A stretch of DNA of 64,000 bases, from positions 6,319-70,318 of the forward strand of contig CAMNDM010000015.1 in the NCBI GenBank assembly GCA_946535435.1, given 5' to 3'. The notes under the pieces were generated by a model. That model saw only the letters and a program-made list of their open reading frames with translations, searched no databases and was not told the DNA's origin. Below, one piece after another: positions 7,139 through 15,666 of the stretch; the first letter of the stretch is position 1, and every line of letters begins with the position of its first letter. Position numbers and translations under genes: made by a program. The DNA comes from Physcocola sp002396385 (lineage in GTDB: Bacteria > Bacteroidota > Bacteroidia > Bacteroidales > Paludibacteraceae).

Positions 7139-7169
7139 TTTGGTGTTTAATTAATTATTAGTACCTTTG
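7139..7169 (+). promoter_or_regulatory. Rightward promoter of the phage repressor
   Basis: TTTG (7139-7142), 19 nt, TACCTTTG (7162-7169): an exact match to the Bacteroidetes -33/-7 consensus. Transcription would start near 7176 and run through both operators before the repressor start at 7295, so the repressor could control its own synthesis by roadblock. Confidence 0.7.
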
Positions 7170-7217
7170 CAGTTCTTGAAACTTGTTTTGTAACTTGTTT
7201 CGTAACTGATTACAACG

Positions 7218-7250
7218 CAAATATACCGAAAATTCTTCGGTAAAACCAAA
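7218..7250 (-). promoter_or_regulatory. Leftward early promoter
   Basis: On the minus strand TTTG (7250-7247), 21 nt, TATATTTG (7225-7218). Operator 1 sits between the two elements and operator 2 just upstream, so repressor binding would block RNA polymerase directly. Confidence 0.7.
7225..7241. promoter_or_regulatory. Repressor operator 1
   Basis: 17-bp near-palindrome ACCGAAAATTCTTCGGT lying between the -33 and -7 elements of the leftward promoter. Its exact reverse complement occurs 14 bp further on. Confidence 0.75.
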
Positions 7251-7255
7251 TATTC

Positions 7256-7272
7256 ACCGAAGAATTTTCGGT
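7256..7272. promoter_or_regulatory. Repressor operator 2
   Basis: 17-bp near-palindrome ACCGAAGAATTTTCGGT, the exact reverse complement of operator 1. It ends 22 bp before the repressor start codon. Centres are 31 bp apart, about three helical turns, allowing two dimers on one face of the DNA. Confidence 0.75.
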
Positions 7273-7294
7273 AATATTTTAATTTATTTTACAA

Positions 7295-7687
7295 ATGGCT
7301 GAAAATCAAACCGCTAAAGAACGATTAGTCCAGTTTATTAAGTCCCTAGGCATTGGGCAAGGTAAATTCGAAAGCATTTGTGGGTTATCGAATGGATGGG
7401 TGAATAACGTTAAGGCCACTATTAAGGACGATAAGATGCAGAAGATTATTCTGCAGTATCCAGAGTTGAATACCGTGTGGCTTCTCACTGGCGAAGGTTC
7501 TATGCTAAAGACCCGCATGTACGATTCGGATGAGCAGAAGACTGTCTTCACCTCTGAATGGTATAAAGAATTGCAGGAAGAGAATAAGCGACTGAGGGCA
7601 GAGAACGAAGCGCTGAAAAACAAAGAAGCCGAACTGATGGAAATGTTGAAGAATGCGCTCGCCGTCAAGGCTGCCGAAATAAAGTAA
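7295..7687 (+). CDS. Phage CI-like repressor with C-terminal coiled coil
   Basis: A 130-aa regulator. Residues 1-70 form a CI-type helix-turn-helix domain (KFESICGLSNGWVNNVKATI as HTH; then NTVWLLTGEGSML, a signature of phage repressors in Bacteroidetes). Residues ~85-125 are a heptad coiled coil (EENKRLRAENEALKNKEAEL) in place of the S24 peptidase domain. It therefore probably dimerises through the coil and is not induced by RecA-stimulated self-cleavage. It is divergent from the early operon, with two operators between them. Its codon use is less GC-rich than the early genes. Confidence 0.85.
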   Translation: MAENQTAKERLVQFIKSLGIGQGKFESICGLSNGWVNNVKATIKDDKMQKIILQYPELNTVWLLTGEGSMLKTRMYDSDEQKTVFTSEWYKELQEENKRLRAENEALKNKEAELMEMLKNALAVKAAEIK

Positions 7688-7786
7688 AGTCCTGCAAGTT
7701 TGTTGCGGTATCGTTGCGCCAATGGCGGACTGAACTGCACAAGCTGATAGGTTACAGACAGTTAGAAAGAACCAAATACTTATAAT

Positions 7787-9718
7787 ATGAATAATTTAGG
7801 TTTCGTTAAGGTAGCGGCTGCCATTCCGAATGTAAAAGTCGCAAATTGTAAGTACAATATCGAACGTATATTGGGCTTGATAGAAGAAGCTGAGAAAAAC
7901 CACGTGAAAATTCTGGAGTTTCCTGAGTTAAGCATCTCTGGATACACTTGCGCTGATTTGTTTTACCAGCAGTTACTGATTGAACAGTCTGAAAATGCCT
8001 TGAAGGAATTGTTGGCAGCGACTGCAAATAAAGACCTGGTCTTTATTGTCGGAATGCCAATTTCATATAATAGCCGTCTTTTCAATACAGCTGTAGTTTG
8101 CCAGAAGGGTAAGATTTTGGGTGTAGTGCCTAAATCGTATCTGCCAAATACGAACGAGTTCTATGAAAAAAGATGGTTCTCGTCTGGGAGCGAGATTCCC
8201 GCAACTACGTCAATAAACATTGCTGGACAAAACACCCTGTTTGGTACGAAACTTTTGTTTGCCTATGGCGATGTAAAGTTTGCTGTGGAAATCTGCGAGG
8301 ACTTGTGGTTGGCCCAGGCTCCAACGTTTACTCATGCGTTGAATGGCGCTGTGCTTTTGTTTAACTTGTCAGCCTCTAACGAGGTAATCGGCAAGGACGC
8401 ATACCGCAAGCAGTTGGTTGCCCAGCAGTCTGGTAAATGTGTTGCCGCATATATTTATGCGGGTTCTGGCTTTGGCGAGTCGAGTACCGATTTGGTCTTC
8501 TCTGGTACTGCAATGATATTTGAGAACGGTTCTTGCCTGGCCGAGTCAAAGCGCTTCCAACTAGAAGAACAGCTGATAGTAGCCGACGTTGATATCCAGC
8601 GCCTTATTGCTGACCGCCGTAAAAATACGGGCTTCTTTGAAACGGGCTGTAACCAAACGAGTGAAGAGTATTGCACAGTTAACTTTGAGTTCGACTGCCA
8701 GTCGGTTGACCATGTGACAAGAACAGAAAAAAGTCTTCCGTTTGTGCCAACTGGCGAGGGCTTGAACGTCCGTTGCGATGAAATTTTCAACATTCAGGTT
8801 TGGGGCTTGGCTACCCGCTTGTATCACACTGGAATCAAGAGTGTTGTTCTAGGTATATCGGGTGGTTTGGATTCAACCCTTGCGCTGTTGGTTTGTGTTA
8901 AGACTTTCGATAAACTAGGCTTGCCTAGAAAGAACATTATAGGTATCACTATGCCAGGCTTCGGTACTACTAAGCGTACGCATAACAATTCTATCGACTT
9001 GATGAACTCGCTGGGTGTTACTTCGCGTGAAATCAACATAAAGGATGCTTGTTTGCAGCATTTCAAGGATATTAACCACGATGTGTCTGTATTCGACGTC
9101 ACCTACGAGAATACACAGGCTAGGGAACGTACGCAAATCCTTATGGATGTAGCGAACAAGGAAGGTGGCTTGGTAGTTGGTACTGGCGATTTGTCGGAAT
9201 TGGCATTGGGTTGGGCTACTTATAATGGCGACCATATGAGTATGTATGGTGTCAACGCCTCTATTCCGAAGACTTTGGTTCGCAGCTTGGTGCGTTATGT
9301 GGCTGAGTTTGAAATGGACGAGGTGTCACGCAAAACATTGCTCGATGTTGTCGACACACCAGTAAGTCCGGAACTTTTGCCAGCCGACGACAAAGGCGAA
9401 ATTGCACAGAAGACAGAAGATATTGTTGGCCCTTACGAGTTGCATGATTTCTGTCTCTATTATATGCTTCGTTTTGGTTTCTCGCCTCGCAAATTATTCT
9501 TTATGGCCAAACGGTCGTTTGCTGGACAGTTCGACGACGAAACCATCAAGAAGTGGATGCGTGTTTTCTTCAAACGCTTCTTCCAACAGCAGTTTAAACG
9601 CTCGTGTATGCCTGACGGACCTAAAGTGGGTTCTGTCAACCTTTCTCCTCGTGGCGATTGGCGTATGCCGAGTGATGCGAGTGCGGCAATTTGGTTAGAG
9701 GAGGTCGAGCAACTGTAA
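7787..9718 (+). CDS. nadE: Glutamine-dependent NAD+ synthetase
   Basis: A 643-aa two-domain enzyme that amidates nicotinic acid adenine dinucleotide to NAD+. The N-terminal nitrilase-like glutaminase has the Glu-Lys-Cys triad: Glu47 (EFPELSISGYT), Lys116 (VPKSYLPN) and Cys170 (VEICEDLW). The C-terminal synthetase has the PP-loop GISGGLDST (about 357-364) and the GTGDLSELALGW segment. Length is normal for the glutamine-dependent form. It starts 100 nt after the phage repressor, so the prophage lies immediately upstream and may affect its promoter. It is followed by topB after 3 nt, suggesting one transcript. Confidence 0.97.
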   Translation: MNNLGFVKVAAAIPNVKVANCKYNIERILGLIEEAEKNHVKILEFPELSISGYTCADLFYQQLLIEQSENALKELLAATANKDLVFIVGMPISYNSRLFNTAVVCQKGKILGVVPKSYLPNTNEFYEKRWFSSGSEIPATTSINIAGQNTLFGTKLLFAYGDVKFAVEICEDLWLAQAPTFTHALNGAVLLFNLSASNEVIGKDAYRKQLVAQQSGKCVAAYIYAGSGFGESSTDLVFSGTAMIFENGSCLAESKRFQLEEQLIVADVDIQRLIADRRKNTGFFETGCNQTSEEYCTVNFEFDCQSVDHVTRTEKSLPFVPTGEGLNVRCDEIFNIQVWGLATRLYHTGIKSVVLGISGGLDSTLALLVCVKTFDKLGLPRKNIIGITMPGFGTTKRTHNNSIDLMNSLGVTSREINIKDACLQHFKDINHDVSVFDVTYENTQARERTQILMDVANKEGGLVVGTGDLSELALGWATYNGDHMSMYGVNASIPKTLVRSLVRYVAEFEMDEVSRKTLLDVVDTPVSPELLPADDKGEIAQKTEDIVGPYELHDFCLYYMLRFGFSPRKLFFMAKRSFAGQFDDETIKKWMRVFFKRFFQQQFKRSCMPDGPKVGSVNLSPRGDWRMPSDASAAIWLEEVEQL

Positions 9719-9721
9719 GTT

Positions 9722-11818
9722 ATGATTGTTTGTGTTGCGGAGAAACCCAGTTTGGCTCGCGATTTGGCGGCTGTTTTAGGCGCTAATACAAAGAGAGACG
9801 GCTATCTTGAGGGAAATGGATACCAGGTAACTTGGGTATTTGGCCATTTGTGCGAATTGAAGGAACCCCATGAGTACAACCCTGCATGGAAAAGGTGGGA
9901 GATGTACTATTTGCCGATGCTTCCTCCGAAATTTAGTATCCGTCTTAAAGCTGGTGTTGAAAAGCAATTCAATATCATATCAAATTTAATCAGTCATGCC
10001 GATAAGGTCATCAACTGTGGTGATGCCGGGCAAGAAGGTGAGCTCATTCAACGTTGGGTCTATCAGAAAGCCGGCTGTAAATGTCCTGTTGAACGATTGT
10101 GGATTTCTTCTTTGACCGAGGAGTCGATTAGAAACGGATTCCAAAACCTGAAGCCTCAAAAAGATTACGACAAACTATACGAAGCTGGCGCAATGCGCGC
10201 TATAGGCGACTGGCTGCTCGGTATGAATGCGACCAGAGCCTATACGCTGAAGTATGGACTCAACCGGCAAGTCTTGTCTATCGGCAGGGTTCAGACCCCG
10301 ACGTTGGCGCTTGTTGTGGCGAGGTATAGAGAAATACAGAATTTTGTTCCAGAGCAGTATTGGGAACTTAAAACATTGTACCGCGACGTTTCGTTTTCTG
10401 CCACAAAAGGCAAGTTTACATCAAAGGAAGAGGGTTCCCTGTTCCTGGAAAAAATAGCTAATAGCGACTTCGTTGTTACTAATGTAACTAAAAAGAACGG
10501 GGTGGAAATGCCGCCCAAATTATTCGACTTGACTGCGTTGCAGGTAGAATGCAACAAGGTCTTTAATATGTCTGCCGAGCAGACCTTGCAGACTATACAG
10601 TCGCTTTATGAAAAGAAATTTACGACTTATCCGCGTGTCGATACAACCTATCTTTCTGATGATATGTACCCCAAAATTCCTTCTATTTTGGCTGGATTGA
10701 AGTCTTATTCAACTGAGGTGGCTCCACTTTTGGGCGCAAAGATAACCAAGGCTAAGCGGATTTTCGACAATAGTAAGATTACCGATCACCATGCCATTAT
10801 TCCTACGGGAATAGATGCTGTGGGCTTGAACGAGTTCGAGAAAAATGTTTATGACACGGTAACCAGACGGTTTATTGCAAATTTTTATCCCGATTGCCAA
10901 ATCGCTACTACCACAGTGTTGGGTACAGTTACAGACGTAGAGTTTAAAACGACTGGTAAACTTATTCTGAAACCTGGGTGGCGTGTACTTTATGCGAAAG
11001 TTAAACAGGCTGACGATGAGAAAAACGAGAAGGAGGACGATAAAACGCTTCCTGATTTTGTTGTGGGCGAGCAAGGTCCTCATAAGCCTGAACTGGCGGA
11101 AAAATGGACAACCCCTCCCAAAAACTATACCGAAGCTACATTGCTTAGGGCTATGGAGACGGCAGGAAAATTCGTTGATAACGAAGAACTGCGCGATGTG
11201 TTGAAAGTTAACGGCATTGGTCGTCCAAGTACGCGTTCTGTCATTTTGCAAACCCTATACAAGCGGCATTATATGCGTATAGAGGGCAAGAAAAGCATTG
11301 TTCCGACGCAGACGGGTTTGGATTTGATTGATGCGATAAACGAAGATCTGTTGAAATCTGCCGAACTGACAGGGCAGTGGGAGAAAAAACTCCGTATGAT
11401 TGAACATGGACAGTACGACACGGCAACTTTTATGGCAGAACTGAAGGAAATGGTCTCTGCGGTTGTCGAACATGTCAAGTCTGACAATTCGAATCAAAAG
11501 GTTACAATTGAAGTTGATAATAAGGTGGAGACAGAAGCGCCTGCCGAGAAAACTAAAAAGGCACCTAAGAAGAGGACGACAAAAGTGGATGTGTCATCTT
11601 TGTTGTGTCCTGTTTGTAAAAAGGGCCATTTGTTAAAGGGGAAAACGGCTTATGGCTGTTCTGAATGGAAAGGGGGCTGCTCTTTCCGTCTGCCTTTTGT
11701 TATTATGGATTATACGCTAACCGATGCCGATGTGAAAGCCCTTGTAACGGGCAAGAAAATCACCATCAATGGCAAACAAATAGGCTTGACAGATAATGGT
11801 ATACCCGGCGAACTTTAA
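9722..11818 (+). CDS. topB: DNA topoisomerase III (type IA)
   Basis: A 698-aa type IA topoisomerase that relaxes and decatenates DNA through a 5'-phosphotyrosine link. The toprim domain starts VCVAEKPSLA (Glu7), and the catalytic tyrosine is Tyr303 in TTYPRVDTTYLSDD. The acidic toprim motif reads CGDAGQEGELI, so the second Asp of the usual DxDxE is Gly. A Lys-rich linker leads to a single four-Cys zinc ribbon at the C-terminus (LLCPVCKKGH ... YGCSEWKGGCSF). It follows nadE after 3 nt and ends at a hairpin shared with the convergent gene. Confidence 0.95.
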   Translation: MIVCVAEKPSLARDLAAVLGANTKRDGYLEGNGYQVTWVFGHLCELKEPHEYNPAWKRWEMYYLPMLPPKFSIRLKAGVEKQFNIISNLISHADKVINCGDAGQEGELIQRWVYQKAGCKCPVERLWISSLTEESIRNGFQNLKPQKDYDKLYEAGAMRAIGDWLLGMNATRAYTLKYGLNRQVLSIGRVQTPTLALVVARYREIQNFVPEQYWELKTLYRDVSFSATKGKFTSKEEGSLFLEKIANSDFVVTNVTKKNGVEMPPKLFDLTALQVECNKVFNMSAEQTLQTIQSLYEKKFTTYPRVDTTYLSDDMYPKIPSILAGLKSYSTEVAPLLGAKITKAKRIFDNSKITDHHAIIPTGIDAVGLNEFEKNVYDTVTRRFIANFYPDCQIATTTVLGTVTDVEFKTTGKLILKPGWRVLYAKVKQADDEKNEKEDDKTLPDFVVGEQGPHKPELAEKWTTPPKNYTEATLLRAMETAGKFVDNEELRDVLKVNGIGRPSTRSVILQTLYKRHYMRIEGKKSIVPTQTGLDLIDAINEDLLKSAELTGQWEKKLRMIEHGQYDTATFMAELKEMVSAVVEHVKSDNSNQKVTIEVDNKVETEAPAEKTKKAPKKRTTKVDVSSLLCPVCKKGHLLKGKTAYGCSEWKGGCSFRLPFVIMDYTLTDADVKALVTGKKITINGKQIGLTDNGIPGEL

Positions 11819-11844
11819 ATGTGCTTTATTTGTAAAGCACATTT
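11817..11844. terminator. Bidirectional hairpin between topB and DUF4403 gene
   Basis: Perfect 12-bp inverted repeat (AAATGTGCTTTA / TAAAGCACATTT) with a TTTG loop. It begins at the topB stop codon and covers the last codons of the convergent gene, so both reading frames end within or next to it. A/T arms supply U-rich tails in both directions. Confidence 0.75.
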
Positions 11845-13259
11845 AGAATTCCGTCAATCCTAAGGGCGGCTTGAACACCAGTTTTTGTGATGTAGATGTC
11901 GCCACCTTCCACATTGGTTATTTTTCCGGTGGTGTATACATTTTCAGCCCATTGGCTGTTGAGAATTTCAGCCTGTCCCATTTGCTCGATTAAGTAGAAA
12001 TTGTCTTTCATCTCTAATTCGAACTTCTTCTCAATCTTATTCTTTAAAATAGGTTTTATGACAAGGTTAATGGCCCTGTGTAGGATATTTCTTGTCTTTA
12101 AACTGTATGAAACATCTTTCAGCTTGATGGCAACGTCTTTTTTGTCGTAGTAGGGGACACCAGTCAGGTAAATGTTACCGTTGATAAATCCGTGAACCGA
12201 CAGACCTATTGCGAGTTTGTCGTCGCTACCATAGGTGTTAACCTTATCGACGTAGATGGTGTGTTTGCCCTCGCCAAAGGCTTCACCTCTAAGGTTCTGT
12301 ATTGCCAGAGTGTCGATAGTCGAGTAGGGTATATTCGCCAAAAGATTCAAATTCCATCCGGGTTCCATTCGGCTGTTAAGTCTGCATTGTGGTAGTGGAG
12401 TGATTCCGTTTTTGGTCGGTATTGACCCTACCGTTATGTCTACTTGGCATTCGATGCCAAATCCGGTTTTAATAATACCTTTTTCACCGCGAATCGGCAT
12501 CATGAGTATGTTGGTGGGTCTCAGCCTGATGTAGGCTTGGTAAGAGTCGACAGCCACAGGAATTGGTTGTTGAATCTGTGCCCATAAATCGTTGGCGTAT
12601 GTTTGTGTAGGAACGCCATTCTTTATGCCGTTGTCGACCATTTGCTCCAATTTGCGCTTGTTGTCGCGAATTACTTTGTCGACAATGTATGTTATAGGAA
12701 TTTCAATGCCAGCGACTCTTGTGGTTGGTTTTCGGTTCCACTTGTAGTTGACCACTTTACTCTTCGACAAAATACCCCACGATTTGCTGATTTGCACCTT
12801 GCTGCTGAGGGTGACCGTAATCTGAGCTTCCACTTCACGGTCGGTATAGGTTAAGCCAGCAATACTAAAGCGCTTGACAGCCCAGATTTTAATAGGAATC
12901 TCTGCGGTGAGCGAGTCCGCGTCGAATTTAATTTTGAAGTCTCCATTTTTCCAGACTCTGAGTTTCAAACTATCGTCTTCTATTACTCTGTCCTCGTAGA
13001 TTAATCCGTTAAAACTCTTATTGATGGTACTCTGAACACTTTGTACGTCAATTTCAAGAGGCACGTTGAATTTGCTGATAGGAGGCGTGTATGTAAAATC
13101 GGAATAACTTTCTTCAGGTTTGTTAGTCGTGTCAGTGTCGATGACGTAAGACGGGTTTTGGTCTACTTGGTTGATGATATTTATAGAATCTTGTTTCGTT
13201 TCTGCTGCGACTGCATTGCAAAAAAGAAGGCAGATTAACAGTGTAAATGAAGTTCTCAT
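11826..13259 (-). CDS. DUF4403 family exported lipid/OM-associated protein
   Basis: A 477-aa protein starting with a signal peptide (MRTSFTLLICLLFCNAVAAE). The open frame extends 34 codons upstream but that part is not signal-like, so the start was set at 13259. The mature part is a long beta-rich protein with repeated segments (FNVPLEIDVQSVQSTINKSF; YSLKTRNILHRAINLVIKP), typical of DUF4403, a family in Bacteroidetes and Proteobacteria related in pattern to tubular lipid-binding (BPI/SMP-like) proteins. Its role is unknown; lipid or envelope-related transport is an inference. It is convergent with topB. Confidence 0.8.
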   Translation of the reverse strand: MRTSFTLLICLLFCNAVAAETKQDSINIINQVDQNPSYVIDTDTTNKPEESYSDFTYTPPISKFNVPLEIDVQSVQSTINKSFNGLIYEDRVIEDDSLKLRVWKNGDFKIKFDADSLTAEIPIKIWAVKRFSIAGLTYTDREVEAQITVTLSSKVQISKSWGILSKSKVVNYKWNRKPTTRVAGIEIPITYIVDKVIRDNKRKLEQMVDNGIKNGVPTQTYANDLWAQIQQPIPVAVDSYQAYIRLRPTNILMMPIRGEKGIIKTGFGIECQVDITVGSIPTKNGITPLPQCRLNSRMEPGWNLNLLANIPYSTIDTLAIQNLRGEAFGEGKHTIYVDKVNTYGSDDKLAIGLSVHGFINGNIYLTGVPYYDKKDVAIKLKDVSYSLKTRNILHRAINLVIKPILKNKIEKKFELEMKDNFYLIEQMGQAEILNSQWAENVYTTGKITNVEGGDIYITKTGVQAALRIDGILNVLYK

Positions 13260-13548
13260 CTCGTTTTTTTTGCAAAGATAGTGCTTTAACCGATACAATG
13301 TCTTATAAAACTTTAGCATTGGGATATAAGACCTCAAGTTTTCGAATGTCAGAAAAAACATAGAAGACGATTGAATTGCGGAAAAACATTAGCCAAGGGC
13401 TTTGCGAAAGAATACGAATAGGTGATGATAGGACCGATTCTACAATTAAATGGCTGCGTGAACTTATTGTGCTCTTACTTAAATGTCGCTTTCTTTGATA
13501 GTAAGAAATTTAATTATATATTTAAGTTAAACTGTAAAATATAGGAAT

Positions 13549-13998
13549 ATGGAAGAAGTGAAAAAAACTGAAATAGGAATTGCGGGGGGCTATCCTCCTC
13601 CAAGTTGTTATTATTTTTTCTTATGTAAAGAATTAGGAAATGTTATGGATGGGAAATTCTACTATGGGGAGTATGGGCCATTTGTAGACGATTCTACGGA
13701 AGACAACATATGTTTTAAGGATTTTGATGATAAAGTTGTGTTTTTGGTAAAAATTACAAAAGACCTAAAGATGGCAGAATTGAATACAAAAAAATACAGA
13801 CATATGGGAATCTTTGGTGAAATATTTGTTTTTCATTGTGTTGAGAATGTTTGGTATAATGCAGATATAAATGGTAATTTAACTCTTGGAGGATATAGCC
13901 ATTTTGTAGGAAACAATTTAAAAGAATATACAGATAGAATTCAAACTATGTGGGAAATATATATAAAGAAAAGTGTTGAACATAAGAAAAAGAATTAG
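13549..13998 (+). CDS. Hypothetical protein (149 aa), AT-rich
   Basis: Unrecognised soluble protein, rich in Lys, Tyr, Phe and Asp, ending in a Lys-rich tail (SVEHKKKN). No signal peptide, membrane segment or motif. Its codons are more AT-rich than those of flanking genes, and it stands alone on the plus strand between two minus-strand genes, which suggests recent acquisition or an accessory gene. Translation is supported only by the frame and by a hairpin terminator shortly downstream. Confidence 0.6.
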   Translation: MEEVKKTEIGIAGGYPPPSCYYFFLCKELGNVMDGKFYYGEYGPFVDDSTEDNICFKDFDDKVVFLVKITKDLKMAELNTKKYRHMGIFGEIFVFHCVENVWYNADINGNLTLGGYSHFVGNNLKEYTDRIQTMWEIYIKKSVEHKKKN

Positions 13999-14055
13999 TA
14001 ATAAATAAGTTTCTGAATTTGTAATACTGTCAGTAAACGTTTCAAAATTTTAAAA

Positions 14056-14089
14056 AAAGCCGCAATACGGGAAACCCGATTGCGGCTTT
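14056..14089. terminator. Bidirectional terminator (orphan gene / ompA)
   Basis: Arms AAAGCCGCAAT and ATTGCGGCTTT with an inner CGGG/CCCG continuation and a GAAA-like loop, flanked by an A-run on one side and T residues on the other. It lies 20 bp after the stop of the OmpA-family gene and 57 bp after the convergent 149-aa gene. Confidence 0.85.
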
Positions 14090-14109
14090 AATTATTAGTT
14101 TAAATTGAA

Positions 14110-15576
14110 TTAGAATTCAACTTCGAAAGCGACACGACGGTTAAGTGCCTTTCCTGCTTTGGTCTTGTTAGTTGCAACTGGCTGGGTATCTCCATAGCCT
14201 TCAGTTGCCATACGGCTTGCGTCGATACCTTTGTTAACCAAGTAGTCCTTAACGGCTGCTGCACGGTCTTTAGAAAGCTGCAAGTTCTTGTCGGCCTTAC
14301 CAGAGTTGTCGGTGTGGCCTGCAATATTGAGCTTGTAAGCCGGGTTCTCGTTCATGATAGAAACAATCTGATTCAAGATGCCGAAAGAAGAAGACTTGAT
14401 TGTAGCCTTACCCGATTCAAACTGAATACCGTTAAGCGCCTTCTTGAATACCTGCTTAACTTCTTCCTTTACTTCAGGACAACCCTTGTTTTCTTTGATA
14501 CCTGCTACAGAAGGACATGCATCTTCGTAATCGTAGATGCCATCACCATCAGAATCAATTGGGCAACCTGTAGCGTCGATGTGACCCTTAGCTTCAGCAG
14601 GGGTACCTGGGCATTTGTCAAGATAATCAGCTACACCGTCACCGTCAGAGTCGAGTGGACAACCCTTACTGTCAACCATACCTCTAGCCTCTGCAGGAGT
14701 GCCAGGACATTCGTCGATATAATCAGGTACACCATCGCCATCTTCGTCGGTAGGACAACCGGTAGTGTCAATTTTACCTGCTGCGGCAGCAGGAGTACCA
14801 GGACATTTGTCAAGATAATCAGGCACTTTATCGCCATCTTCGTCAAGAGGGCAACCCTTGTCGTCAACCTGAACACCAGCTGGGGTGTTAGGGCAAGAGT
14901 CGAACTTATCAGGCACACCATCTTTATCGCTGTCTTTAGGCTTGAATGGGAAAGAGCAAACGACACCGATGCTGTGGAGCAACTGCTGGTCGCCGAAGCT
15001 TCCGCATTCCATCTTGTCGTGGTTGTCAGCAAAACCATAACCATAAGCGCCCATATAACGGAGTGCCCAGTGGTCGGTTAGTCTTACTTCAATACCGAGA
15101 CCAGCTTGTGCAACAAGATCCCAACCTTCTTCAACCTGTGAAGATTCTTTAGTTGGTTTGTCGATGTTGAAAATGCCACGTGTGCCAACACCTGCAAATA
15201 CGAATGGATGAACACGGTATTGTGCGATGAATGGGAACTTATATTTGATGTTCAAATTGGCATTTGCCATAGCGCTCTCAAATTCTTGTGCTGAATTTTC
15301 TTTTTCTGCACCATAATACCCGTAAGAGCCAAATAACATAGCATCGAAATGCTTATTCAAGTAGCGTTCTACAGTAAGTGCACCATGTCCGTAGAATTTA
15401 GCACCAAAAAAATGATTAGATGAGTTACGGCCAAAATCAAAGAAATGATTTCCATACTCACCATTGTACTCTGTACGGCCTCCATAAAGACCTACAGCCC
15501 ATGGATAGTCGCTAGATTGCGCGTACATAGAACCACATACAGCGCAAGCTCCGAGAAGTGATAAAATTTTTTTCAT
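14110..15576 (-). CDS. OmpA-family outer membrane protein with thrombospondin type 3 repeats
   Basis: A 488-aa protein. Signal peptide MKKILSLLGACAVCGSMYAQ; then an eight-stranded-type barrel (~20-215, starting WAVGLYGGRTEYNGEYG); then five calcium-binding TSP3 repeats (DSDKDGVPDKFDSCPNTPAG and variants, ~220-375) acting as a spacer; then an OmpA peptidoglycan-binding domain (~380-488) with the signature IAGHTDNSGKADKNLQLSKD and RMATEGYGDTQPV. It links the outer membrane to peptidoglycan. Monocistronic, with its own -7 element and terminator; probably abundant. Confidence 0.95.
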   Translation of the reverse strand: MKKILSLLGACAVCGSMYAQSSDYPWAVGLYGGRTEYNGEYGNHFFDFGRNSSNHFFGAKFYGHGALTVERYLNKHFDAMLFGSYGYYGAEKENSAQEFESAMANANLNIKYKFPFIAQYRVHPFVFAGVGTRGIFNIDKPTKESSQVEEGWDLVAQAGLGIEVRLTDHWALRYMGAYGYGFADNHDKMECGSFGDQQLLHSIGVVCSFPFKPKDSDKDGVPDKFDSCPNTPAGVQVDDKGCPLDEDGDKVPDYLDKCPGTPAAAAGKIDTTGCPTDEDGDGVPDYIDECPGTPAEARGMVDSKGCPLDSDGDGVADYLDKCPGTPAEAKGHIDATGCPIDSDGDGIYDYEDACPSVAGIKENKGCPEVKEEVKQVFKKALNGIQFESGKATIKSSSFGILNQIVSIMNENPAYKLNIAGHTDNSGKADKNLQLSKDRAAAVKDYLVNKGIDASRMATEGYGDTQPVATNKTKAGKALNRRVAFEVEF

Positions 15577-15622
15577 GTTGAATTGATATGATATTTTGTT
15601 TTTTATATTAATTCATTTTATG

Positions 15623-15630
15623 CAAATATA
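15623..15630 (-). promoter_or_regulatory. -7 promoter element for the OmpA-family gene
   Basis: TATATTTG on the minus strand, 47 nt upstream of the start codon, matching the Bacteroidetes TAnnTTTG element. No clear TTTG at the -33 distance. Confidence 0.5.
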
Positions 15631-15666
15631 GTATCAAAAAACGACTATTTGAATAGTATCGGTGAA

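Larger units (their letters stand above)
1..7700. mobile_element. Prophage early/replication region (one end only)
   Basis: This stretch is GC-rich compared with the AT-rich chromosome that follows. It has a typical temperate-phage layout: a CI-like repressor, divergent promoters with paired operators, then a leftward run of short overlapping genes ending in a replication module (DUF2800 nuclease, DUF2815 protein, family A DNA polymerase). The right boundary must lie between the repressor stop (7687) and nadE (7787). No integrase, transposase or attachment repeat is visible, and the left part continues beyond the window, so integration mechanism and completeness cannot be judged. Confidence 0.85.

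Noticed and set aside
13362..13548. Possible remnant gene upstream of the 149-aa gene
   Set aside because: No frame of useful length or recognisable protein fragment could be followed.
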